A DNA stretch of 64,000 nucleotides, from contig NZ_JADZAT010000014.1 of the NCBI RefSeq assembly GCF_020852455.1, positions 62,001 to 126,000 on the forward strand. The letters run 5' to 3'. Made by a program: the position numbers and the translations under genes. The DNA is from Novosphingobium sp. (lineage in GTDB: Bacteria; Pseudomonadota; Alphaproteobacteria; Sphingomonadales; Sphingomonadaceae). A model generated the notes under the pieces. The model had not been told where the DNA came from. It saw nothing but the letters and a program-made list of their open reading frames with translations, and ran no database searches. Below, piece by piece: positions 28,515 to 36,480 of the stretch. The first letter of the stretch is position 1. Each line of letters begins with the position of its first letter.

Positions 28515-29936
28515 CTAGTTCCCGGTCAGGATCCGATCGACCAGCTGCTTCACCGTGGGGGTGAAGTTGTTCGAATAGAACGGGTCGGTCTTGAAATTGA
28601 AGGCCGCGTGCCCGGCGAACATCAGGTTCTGGTCGATATCTTCACCGTGGACGATCGCCTTCAGCGTTTTCTGAATACAGAAGCTGCGCGGATCGGCGAG
28701 GTAGCCGGTAGTGAAATCGTCGTGATCCTTCCAGGCCGAAAAGCCGCAATGCGACAAGCAGCCCATGCAGTCCTTCTGATCCTTCTGGATCACGCTGCGT
28801 TCGGCCGGATCGACGAAGACGATGGTGTCGTCGGGCGTGCGCAGCCCTTCGGTATAGCCCTGGGCAACCCAGGCCCGTGCGCGTTCAAGATCAGCCGGAG
28901 CAACCCAGAAGTTCTTGTTGCCCACCCCAACATCAAGCCGCGCGGTATGCTCGCCCGCTTCGACTTTCGAATAGGGCACCTGACGCTCGCTGCGCGCCTC
29001 TAGGTTGCGCAGGAACGGATTGCGCACGGCCGAAGAATAGAACCCCGTCGGCGAGAAGCGGTGCAGCAGCACGTCACCCGGCTCGAGCGTCCGCAGATGG
29101 TCCTTCCAGGCCTGCGGGATCGGGCTTTCCTGCGTCAGCAGCGGACGGGTGCCATACTGGAACACGATCTGGCCCAGTTCGGGGTTGTCGATCCAGTCTT
29201 CCCAGTCGCGCAGGTACCAGACGCCGCCGGCCATCACGATCGGCACCGAATCCGCGATCCCTTCGGCGCGCATGGTGTCGCGCAGCGCCTTGACCCGCGG
29301 ATAGGGATCCTGCGGCTGCAGCGGGTCTTCGGCGTTTGACAGACCGTTGTGGCCGCCGGCCAGCCAGGGGTCTTCATAGACCACCGCGCCCATCAGTTCC
29401 GAGACCTTGTGATAGGCCCGCTTCCACAGCGCGCGAAAGGCCCGTGCCGAGCTGATGATCGGCAGGTAGTTGACGTTGAACCGGGCGGCGATTTCGGACA
29501 GCTTGTACGGCATGCCCGCGCCGCAGGTGACGCCCGTCACCAGCCCGCGGGTCCGTTCCAGCACGCCTTCCAGCACCTGCTGCGCACCGCCCATTTCCCA
29601 CAGCACGTTGATATTGATCGCGCCCTTGCCGCCCGAGATATCGTGCGCCCGGCGAACCTGTTCGACCCCGCCGGTGATGCCGAACTGGATCAGTTCGTCG
29701 TGACGTTCCTTGCGGGTGGCGCCACGGTAAACCTGGACAACCCGCTCGCCATTTTCGTCATAGAAGTCTGCATTCACCGCGCTGACCGTGCCGATCCCGC
29801 CGGCGGCGGCCCAGGCGCCCGAACTGGCGTGGTTGGAAACCGCCACGCCCTTGCCGCCCTCAACCAGTGGCCAGACCTCGCGTCCGCCATAGATGATCGG
29901 CTTCAGCCCCTTGAAGCTTGCGGCAGCAGCAGTCAT
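28515..29936 (-). CDS. nitronate monooxygenase-like FMN enzyme
   Basis: A 473-residue TIM-barrel flavin oxidoreductase of the 2-nitropropane dioxygenase / nitronate monooxygenase family, longer than the usual ~330. The N-terminal half has typical glycine-rich FMN loops (VTGVTCGAGMPYKL; VMAGGVWYLRDWEDW). The C-terminal ~100 residues add a Cys cluster DCMGCLSHC (C390, C393, C397) with C420 downstream, which could bind a metal or an iron-sulfur cluster. True substrate unknown. The ATG at 29934-29936 overlaps the methyltransferase stop as ATGA. Confidence 0.82.
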   Translation of the reverse strand: MTAAAASFKGLKPIIYGGREVWPLVEGGKGVAVSNHASSGAWAAAGGIGTVSAVNADFYDENGERVVQVYRGATRKERHDELIQFGITGGVEQVRRAHDISGGKGAININVLWEMGGAQQVLEGVLERTRGLVTGVTCGAGMPYKLSEIAARFNVNYLPIISSARAFRALWKRAYHKVSELMGAVVYEDPWLAGGHNGLSNAEDPLQPQDPYPRVKALRDTMRAEGIADSVPIVMAGGVWYLRDWEDWIDNPELGQIVFQYGTRPLLTQESPIPQAWKDHLRTLEPGDVLLHRFSPTGFYSSAVRNPFLRNLEARSERQVPYSKVEAGEHTARLDVGVGNKNFWVAPADLERARAWVAQGYTEGLRTPDDTIVFVDPAERSVIQKDQKDCMGCLSHCGFSAWKDHDDFTTGYLADPRSFCIQKTLKAIVHGEDIDQNLMFAGHAAFNFKTDPFYSNNFTPTVKQLVDRILTGN

Positions 29937-30691
29937 TGCGTCCCTGTCTTTCCGTTTGCCGTGTTGCACGGCTTGATACCCCTCGGCTCAGGCCGATTCC
30001 CCGTTGCCTCGAACGCCGCATAGTAGCCATTAAGCTCGGGTCGAAGCACAAATTGCACAAGTTTGAAGCCTACAGCTCCGAATTCGCAGAAAAGCTGGCG
30101 CGGCGGGATGCCATGCTGCTCAGTCGGGCGATCGACATCGACCACAATCACCTGACCGCCGGCCTTCAGCGCCGGCCGCAGGTACCACAGGAAGGCGTAG
30201 GGCTCGCTCACTTCGTGGTACATATGGACCATGAAGATCCGGTCGAAGCTGTTGGCGGGCAATTTCGGATCGACCGGATCGCCGGTGCGGATCGAGACAT
30301 TGTCCAGTCGTTCCCGCTCAACCCGCTGGCCCAGGCGCTGGATCGCCTTGGGATCGATATCCTCGGCCAGCACCCTGCCCTTGGCGCCGACGCGTTCGGC
30401 CAGGCGGATCGTGTAATAGCCCTCACCGGCACCGATATCGGCCACGGTTGTGCCTGGCTGGATCGCTGCCAGGTCCATCACCACCTTGGCCTCACCCAGG
30501 TTGTCGCGCTGGTCCTCGTTGGCGAATTCGTTGCCGGCCATCGTTGAGACCGCGCGATAAGCGCTTGGAAATTCGTGGGCCGCAGGGGGCCGATCGCTCT
30601 GCTCAGTTTTCACCGAACAGCCAGAAACAGCAAGGGCGCTGCCCCCCAGGGCCAACCCGATCAACAGGACATGGAACGATCCCAGGCGCAT
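29933..30691 (-). CDS. SAM-dependent methyltransferase with lipoprotein signal
   Basis: The 252-residue product has a class I methyltransferase core: VADIGAGEGYYTIRLAERVG (SAM motif I, near residues 75-94), RIFMVHMYHEVSEPY and VIVVDVDRP. The N-terminus is a hydrophobic segment ending VSGCSV, a lipobox-like Cys at residue 25. A SAM enzyme with an export signal is odd because SAM is not supplied to the periplasm; the same arrangement is known from database entries in this order, but the meaning is not clear. The first ATG (30689-30691) is used. Coupled to the flavin enzyme downstream (ATGA). Confidence 0.8.
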   Translation of the reverse strand: MRLGSFHVLLIGLALGGSALAVSGCSVKTEQSDRPPAAHEFPSAYRAVSTMAGNEFANEDQRDNLGEAKVVMDLAAIQPGTTVADIGAGEGYYTIRLAERVGAKGRVLAEDIDPKAIQRLGQRVERERLDNVSIRTGDPVDPKLPANSFDRIFMVHMYHEVSEPYAFLWYLRPALKAGGQVIVVDVDRPTEQHGIPPRQLFCEFGAVGFKLVQFVLRPELNGYYAAFEATGNRPEPRGIKPCNTANGKTGTQ

Positions 30692-30738
30692 GGCTCTTTC
30701 AGCTTTAGCTGAGGCCGCGCCGCTTGGCAAAGCAGGAC

Positions 30739-31866
30739 TCAGTCAACGTCCTCGACGTCCACCTTCTCACCGGTCACACGCTGTGCCAGCGCGGCAGCCA
30801 TGAACGGATCGAGCGCACCGTCCAGCACGTCGGACGGCGTCGGGCTGGTCACGCCGGTGCGCAGATCCTTGACCATCTGGTAGGGCTGCAGAACATAGCT
30901 GCGGATCTGGTGCCCCCAACCGATGTCGCTTTTCGAAGCGTGTTCGGCGCTGGCGGCCTCTTCGCGCTTTTGCATCTCGGCCTCGTAGAGCCGCGATTTG
31001 AGCATCCCCATACAGATATCGCGGTTCTTGTGCTGACTGCGATCCTGCTGGCTGGCAACGATGATCCCGCTGGGAACGTGGGTAATCCGAACTGCCGAAT
31101 CGGTAGTGTTGACGTGCTGACCGCCCGCCCCCGACGCCCGATAGGTGTCAATCTTCAGGTCGGCCGGATTGATATCGATCTGGAAGCTGTCGTCGATCAC
31201 CGGATAGACCCAGACCGAGCTGAAGCTGGTGTGGCGCCGGGCCGAGCTGTCATAGGGCGAGATCCGGACCAGGCGGTGAACGCCGCTTTCGGTCTTGGCA
31301 TAGCCATAGGCGTTTTCGCCCTTGCACAGGATCGTGGCGCTCTTGATCCCGGCCTGTTCGCCCGACTGGTGCTCGATCAGATCGACCTTGAAGCCGCGCT
31401 TTTCCGCCCAGCGGGTGTACATCCGCAGCAGCATTTCAGCCCAGTCCTGGCTTTCGGTGCCGCCCGCCCCGGCGTGAATTTCGATATAGGTATCGTTGCC
31501 GTCAGCCTCACCCGCCAGCAGTGCCTGGACCTTGTCGGCATCGGCGCGTTCGGCCAGCGCGGCCAGCGTCGCGATGCCTTCATCGACGGTGGCCTCGTCG
31601 CCTTCCAGCTCGCCCAGTTCGATATATTCGATCGCGTCGGCCATCTGGCTGCCGATCGACTTGACCGTACCCACCGCCGCTTCAAGCCGGCGGCGTTCCT
31701 TCATCACCGCTTCGGCTTCCTTGGGATTGTCCCACAGCTTGGGATCCTCGACCCGCGCGTTGAGTTCATCCAGGCGCCGCAGCGCGCGGTCCCAATCAAG
31801 GAACTTGCGAACCAGCGCCAAGGCGGCTTCGATACGGTCGATATGGGCCTGCCCTTCGGCACGCAT
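30739..31866 (-). CDS. prfB: peptide chain release factor 2
   Basis: A 375-residue class I release factor. The peptidyl-transferase motif GGQ is at residues 248-250 and the stop-codon recognition motif is SPYDSSARRHTSF (203-215; SPF becomes SPY, as seen in other alphaproteobacteria). The reading frame is continuous: there is no TGA-containing programmed frameshift near codon 25, so the E. coli-type autoregulation is absent, as is usual in this class. It sits between the peroxiredoxin gene and the methyltransferase gene, 47 bases from the latter. Confidence 0.97.
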   Translation of the reverse strand: MRAEGQAHIDRIEAALALVRKFLDWDRALRRLDELNARVEDPKLWDNPKEAEAVMKERRRLEAAVGTVKSIGSQMADAIEYIELGELEGDEATVDEGIATLAALAERADADKVQALLAGEADGNDTYIEIHAGAGGTESQDWAEMLLRMYTRWAEKRGFKVDLIEHQSGEQAGIKSATILCKGENAYGYAKTESGVHRLVRISPYDSSARRHTSFSSVWVYPVIDDSFQIDINPADLKIDTYRASGAGGQHVNTTDSAVRITHVPSGIIVASQQDRSQHKNRDICMGMLKSRLYEAEMQKREEAASAEHASKSDIGWGHQIRSYVLQPYQMVKDLRTGVTSPTPSDVLDGALDPFMAAALAQRVTGEKVDVEDVD

Positions 31867-31928
31867 GACTTGTCACTCCGGAATTCAGGAGTGCGCCCGT
31901 TAGCCGGAATGCCGGCAATGTAAAAGGG

Positions 31929-32492
31929 TCAGTGGTGTCGCCCGCCGTGCAGTGCCCGCACCGCCGCCAGCGTGCGTGTGACATGCTCGTTGGGCTTCAT
32001 GTCGGTATAGACCAGCTTCACCTTGCCATCGCGGCCGATCACATAGCTGGTCCGGCTGGACAGGCCGGTGGCGCTGCCATCCGGCTTCTTCAGATGGACG
32101 TCATAGGCGGCGATGATCGCGGGGCTGGCCACACCCACCGGAAACTTGTCGCTGCAATCCTTGCGGCTGAAGTCCTGCTGGGTCTGGATCGTATCGGCGG
32201 ACAGGCCGATCAGTGTGGCCCCGGCCGCCTTGAAATCCTGCGAAGCCGCGGCAAAGGCCCGTGCTTCGATCGAGCAGCCTTGGGTGAAGCTCTTGGGATA
32301 GAAATAGAGCACCACCGGCCCCTTCTTGAGCGCGGCCTTGAGTTTGAAGTTAAACACCTTGCCCGCAAGCGCACCCTGGGTGGAAAAGTCAGGCGCACTG
32401 GCTCCCTGGGGCAGCTCAGCCGGCGCCGCCGCCGGCATGGCCAGAGCCGACGCTGCCAAAAACGATCCGGCTATCAGGCGCTTTATCGACAT
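31929..32492 (-). CDS. exported peroxiredoxin (BCP/AhpC-TSA type)
   Basis: The 187-residue product has a signal peptide (MSIKRLIAGSFLAASALAMP, about 25-28 residues) and a thioredoxin-fold peroxidase domain. The peroxidatic cysteine lies in FYPKSFTQGCSIEARAF, the equivalent of the BCP motif TPGCTxEA; a second Cys in DCSDKFPVG may resolve it. It would reduce peroxides outside the cytoplasm, unlike typical BCP. The ATG at 32490-32492 gives the signal. It is 28 bases after the PBP1A gene. Confidence 0.86.
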   Translation of the reverse strand: MSIKRLIAGSFLAASALAMPAAAPAELPQGASAPDFSTQGALAGKVFNFKLKAALKKGPVVLYFYPKSFTQGCSIEARAFAAASQDFKAAGATLIGLSADTIQTQQDFSRKDCSDKFPVGVASPAIIAAYDVHLKKPDGSATGLSSRTSYVIGRDGKVKLVYTDMKPNEHVTRTLAAVRALHGGRHH

Positions 32493-32520
32493 GTGAGTTC
32501 TCCCGCCAGAATTGGCAAAA

Positions 32521-35106
32521 TCAGATCGGTGCATCTGCGGCAATGCTGGGCTCTGCTTCCGGTTCCTTCGCATCATCCGGGGCGGTGCTGGTGCTGCCGC
32601 GCTGTGATCCGCGCTTGATCGCGTTGATCAGGGCCGCGCGCTGCTTTTCCAGTTCCTCGGTGCCAATCCCCGGCCGTGCTTCGCTTTCAGCCTTGAAGGC
32701 TTCCCAGATCACCGAGCTCTTGGGATCCTCGGTCGGGCTGCCGGTAAAGACCCGCTTGCCACTGATCCGATCGACCTTGACCCAATGGATATCATTCGGG
32801 GCAACGAATGGCCGGGTACTCCAGCGGTGCTTGGTCGCCTGGACCATCTGCTTGAAGATCGGCGCGGCAATCGTGCCGCCCTGAGCATAGCCGCCCAGCG
32901 AGCGCGGCTGGTCATAGCCCAGATAGACCCCGCCGACGATCTGCTGGTTGCCGCCAACGAACCACACGTTGGTGGGGCCGGTGGTGGTCCCGGTCTTGCC
33001 GAACAGCGGCAGATCAAGATCGCGCAGCGTCACCGCCGTTCCGCGGGTAACCACGCCTTCCAGCATGTGCACCACCTGGAAGGCGGTACGAGCGTCCATC
33101 ACCTGTTTGCCGCGCGAATCGAAGCGCGGCATCGGCTTGCCGTCCCAGTCGGGCATGTTGCACTTCTCGCAGCGCCGCGAGTCAGACTTCCAGATCACCT
33201 TGCCGCTGCGGTCCTGGATATAGTCGATCAGGGTTGACGGGAATTGGAGCCCGTTGTTGGCCAGCGCGGCATAGGCATTGACCATCTGTTGCACGGTCGT
33301 TTCACCGGCCCCCAGCGCGAAGGCCAGATAGGGCGGATATTTGCCGATCCCGACGCGTTCGAAGGTCTGGACCACGTGGTCCATCCCGGCATCATTCGCG
33401 ATCCGCACGGTCATCAGGTTGCGCGATTGCTCAAGCCCCCAGCGCATCGTGTGATTGCCGCTGCCACCGCCGCCGCCGAAGTTGCGGAAGCATTTCTGGC
33501 CAAACTTTGAACCCTGATAGACGCAGAAGGTGGCATCAGCGACTTCGCTTGACGGGCTCATGCCATAGTCAAGTCCGGTACCGTAAACGAATGGCTTGAT
33601 GGTCGATCCGGGCTGGCGCATCGCCTGGGTGGCCCGGTTGAAACTGTCGAGCCCTGAATCGAACCCGCCCTGGATCGCCAAAACCCGCCCACTGGCCGGT
33701 TCGGCGAGCAGCATTCCGCCGGCAATCTCTGGCACTACGCGCAGTGCCCAGCCGTTGCCCGACGGAGCGGCAGCGATCACATCGCCTTCCCGCAGGGCAT
33801 CGGGGATACCGGACAACGGCCCGGTCTTGCCGTCAGCAAAGCCAACAGTTGCCCGCGGACCGTCGCGGTCGATCACCAGGCCGACCCGCCAGTCAAGATA
33901 GTTTACCGACTTGCCCAGCAGCGCGATCTGGCTTTGCCAGCTGTCCTTGTCGACATCGACATGGGCGATCGGCTTGGTGAAGGCGCGGCCCCCGCCATAG
34001 CGCATCAGCCCCGCGCGCAGTGCGTCCTGCGTTGCCTTCTGCAGTTCGGGATCGAGCGAAGTGCGCACCCACAACCCGCCGGCATAGACGCTGTTCGGGC
34101 CGTTTTCGGCGTTCTCACCATATTTGGCGATCAGCTGGCGGCGCACTTCCTCAACGAAATAGCCGTTGGCAGAATCCCATACTTCAGCCCGGCGCGCGAT
34201 GACGCCAAGCGGCTGGGCCTTGGCGGCCGCCACTTCGGCCGCTGACGCGACACCATTCTTGGCCATCTGCTCCAGCACCCAGTTGCGGCGTTCGAGCGCC
34301 CGTGCGGCATGCTTTTCGCGGCCATAGATCTCGGGGCCCTGCGGCAGGGCGGCCAGAAATGCACATTCGGCCAGCGAGAGATCGCTTACGCCCTTGCCGA
34401 AATAGGCCTGGGCGGCCGCTTCGACGCCGAAGCTCTGCCGGCCAAGCGGAATTTCATTGAGGTACAGCTCGAGGATCTGCTGTTTGGTCAGCACGCCCTC
34501 GATCCGCCGCGCCAGGACCATTTCCTTGAGCTTGCGGGTAATCGAATACTCGTTGCCCAGCAGGATGTTCTTGGCCACCTGCTGGGTAATCGTCGAACCA
34601 CCCTTGGCGCGCTCGTTCGAGCCGAGCTTGGTCACATAGTCGAGCACAGCCCCCGCAAAACCCGAATAGTCGATCCCGCCATGGGTCCAGAAGGTCTTGT
34701 CCTCAGCGGACAGGTAGGCGTTGATCAAGGGCTTGGGAAAATCGACAAAGCGCAGCTGGACCCGCCGTTCGCGCGCATAGGAATAGACGATCTGGCCAGT
34801 GTTGCCTCGCACCATGGTGGGCAGCGGCGGCTGATAGGTCAGCAGCGTATCGGCCGACGGCAGATTGCGGGTGACCGCAACCCACAGCACCAGCGTAAAG
34901 GCCAGGAAGGCGCCCAGCACATAGTTGGCGATGCGAAACCGCTTGCTGTCTTCCCAGCGCGACTGGTGCCAGGCGTGGAACTTGGTCTGGCGCCAGCGCT
35001 CCAGCCCCGAACCGAACACCCCCCTGACGCGCGACCACAGGCCGCCCGCTTCGCGGCGGATACGCAGGCGCACGGATTCAGTGCCTTGATCGTCGGGTTC
35101 AGCCAT
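32521..35106 (-). CDS. mrcA: penicillin-binding protein 1A (bifunctional)
   Basis: An 861-residue class A PBP with a cytoplasmic N-terminal segment, one membrane helix (about 60-80), a glycosyltransferase domain and a transpeptidase. Glycosyltransferase motifs: EDKTFWTHGG (catalytic E135) and GGSTITQQVAKN (169-180). Transpeptidase motifs: STIK at 501-504 (nucleophile S501), SRN at 561-563 and KTGT at 704-707. It polymerises and crosslinks peptidoglycan in the periplasm. It is downstream of the amidase gene, 53 bases apart, in the same order as in other alphaproteobacteria, which links wall synthesis and wall cleavage. Confidence 0.96.
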   Translation of the reverse strand: MAEPDDQGTESVRLRIRREAGGLWSRVRGVFGSGLERWRQTKFHAWHQSRWEDSKRFRIANYVLGAFLAFTLVLWVAVTRNLPSADTLLTYQPPLPTMVRGNTGQIVYSYARERRVQLRFVDFPKPLINAYLSAEDKTFWTHGGIDYSGFAGAVLDYVTKLGSNERAKGGSTITQQVAKNILLGNEYSITRKLKEMVLARRIEGVLTKQQILELYLNEIPLGRQSFGVEAAAQAYFGKGVSDLSLAECAFLAALPQGPEIYGREKHAARALERRNWVLEQMAKNGVASAAEVAAAKAQPLGVIARRAEVWDSANGYFVEEVRRQLIAKYGENAENGPNSVYAGGLWVRTSLDPELQKATQDALRAGLMRYGGGRAFTKPIAHVDVDKDSWQSQIALLGKSVNYLDWRVGLVIDRDGPRATVGFADGKTGPLSGIPDALREGDVIAAAPSGNGWALRVVPEIAGGMLLAEPASGRVLAIQGGFDSGLDSFNRATQAMRQPGSTIKPFVYGTGLDYGMSPSSEVADATFCVYQGSKFGQKCFRNFGGGGGSGNHTMRWGLEQSRNLMTVRIANDAGMDHVVQTFERVGIGKYPPYLAFALGAGETTVQQMVNAYAALANNGLQFPSTLIDYIQDRSGKVIWKSDSRRCEKCNMPDWDGKPMPRFDSRGKQVMDARTAFQVVHMLEGVVTRGTAVTLRDLDLPLFGKTGTTTGPTNVWFVGGNQQIVGGVYLGYDQPRSLGGYAQGGTIAAPIFKQMVQATKHRWSTRPFVAPNDIHWVKVDRISGKRVFTGSPTEDPKSSVIWEAFKAESEARPGIGTEELEKQRAALINAIKRGSQRGSTSTAPDDAKEPEAEPSIAADAPI

Positions 35107-35159
35107 AACGAGCGGGTCCTAGCATGGCCTTGGCCGCGATTTCCAGAACCATTGCACGG

Positions 35160-36032
35160 CTATGCCCGGACTGCGGCGGTACGCGCGAAGAATACCTTGA
35201 TCGCGCTGGCCAGCGTTTCGGCAAAGGTCTTGCGTCCGGCAGGCGAAACCAGTCGCGCGACATCATTTTCGTTGTTGATATAGCCCGTTTCGAACAGCAC
35301 TGACGGCACATCCGGGGATTTCAGCACGGCAAAGGCGGCCGATTGCGGGCTGGCCTCCTTGAACGGCATTAGCCCGCGTGCTTCGCGCAGCAGCAGGCCG
35401 GCAAACTGTTCGGAACGCGCCTGGGTATCGCGCTGCGACAGATCGACCAGGATCGCATTCACATCGTCGCTCTGGTTGCGGATCTTGATCCCGTTGATCT
35501 CGTCGGCGGCGTTTTCGCGTGCCGCCATGCGCTCGGCGGCCTCGTTGCTGCCCTTGGCCGACAAGGTATAGACGGTCGCCCCCAGGGCGCCGCTATCCGC
35601 CTCGGTACTGTCGGCATGGATCGAGATGAACAGGTCTGCTCCCAGGCGGCGGGCCACATCGGGGCGTTCGCCCAGCAGCAGATAGGTATCATCGCTGCGG
35701 GTCAGGGCCACGCGCACCCCGCCCTGCTTGAGCAATTCGTCACGCAGCGCCCTGGCAAGAGCCAGGGTCAGCTCCTTTTCCTTTAGCGTCCCGGCCCCCG
35801 CCCCCGGATCCTTGCCGCCATGTCCGGCATCGATCACCACCAGCGGGCGGCTTGAATCCATCGGGCCTTCGATTTTCGGCAGTCCGCCGCCGCTGTTGGG
35901 GGCAAGGTCGATGCTGACCACATAGTCGAAACCGCGCCCGGGCTGACCAAACCAGCGATCAGCCATCACCATCGCCGCGAAGACCGCGATCGGCGCAAGG
36001 ATCACCAGCAAAAGCAACAGAACGCGACGCAT
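35160..36032 (-). CDS. N-acetylmuramoyl-L-alanine amidase
   Basis: A 290-residue Amidase_3 enzyme with an N-terminal signal/anchor (MRRVLLLLLVILAPIAVFAAM). Zinc and catalytic residues appear in order: IDAGHGGKDPG, KELTLALARAL (Glu), SIHADS (His) and VLFETGYINN (Glu). It splits peptidoglycan peptide from glycan in cell separation. The ATG at 36030-36032 is chosen for the signal peptide; the frame continues 20 codons upstream into the rne leader. It is divergent from rne and co-directional with PBP1A. Confidence 0.93.
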   Translation of the reverse strand: MRRVLLLLLVILAPIAVFAAMVMADRWFGQPGRGFDYVVSIDLAPNSGGGLPKIEGPMDSSRPLVVIDAGHGGKDPGAGAGTLKEKELTLALARALRDELLKQGGVRVALTRSDDTYLLLGERPDVARRLGADLFISIHADSTEADSGALGATVYTLSAKGSNEAAERMAARENAADEINGIKIRNQSDDVNAILVDLSQRDTQARSEQFAGLLLREARGLMPFKEASPQSAAFAVLKSPDVPSVLFETGYINNENDVARLVSPAGRKTFAETLASAIKVFFARTAAVRA

Positions 36033-36163
36033 CCCCGCCTGCCTAGTCGCGCAGCGGCGCGTGCGCAATCGCCTGATCGAACCTTGCCGCAAGCGCGAAG
36101 CAATGCTAACCAGTTCTCAACCGGATCAGTTCCAATGGAAAAGGAACCGCATCCCGGGGGAGA

Positions 36164-36455
36164 ATCCGGACGCGTTTTCTATCCGGATAAACAGGTTGAT
36201 GTATCGATGAAGAGCTTCGTCCCGTCCAATCCGCCGCGAGCCCAAGGGGTTCTGGTGGGCAAGGCGGTACGCTGCGCGCGCCCTTACCTGCCGCGCCTCT
36301 TCGCTGGTGCAGACACGCTCATCGCCGCCGGAGCTGCTTTGCGCCCCGGCATCACCGATACATCCGCACCGTCACTTCGGGATCTCCCGGGGCGGCGCGG
36401 AAGTTCCGCATACAGCCGCGCCATTTGTGGAGACGCCCGTTTCGGGCCGGTCTCC
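36164..36455 (+). promoter_or_regulatory. structured 5' leader of rne
   Basis: The 448 bases between the amidase start and the rne ATG hold no convincing gene. They contain hairpins on the rne strand: ATCCGGA/TCCGGAT (36164-36188), the palindrome GCGGAA-g-TTCCGC (36397-36409), and GGAGAC-GCCCG-ttt-CGGGC-cg-GTCTCC (36429-36455), the last ending 25 bases before the ATG and 15 bases before the GGAG ribosome site. RNase E controls its own mRNA through its leader in other bacteria; this leader is a candidate for the same, by analogy only. Promoters within it were not identified with confidence. Confidence 0.5.
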
Positions 36456-36480
36456 TCCCGGCGCGCACGGAGAATTCATA

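Noticed and set aside
30739..31866. Programmed frameshift in prfB
   Set aside because: The frame is continuous without an internal TGA near codon 25; alphaproteobacterial prfB normally lacks it.
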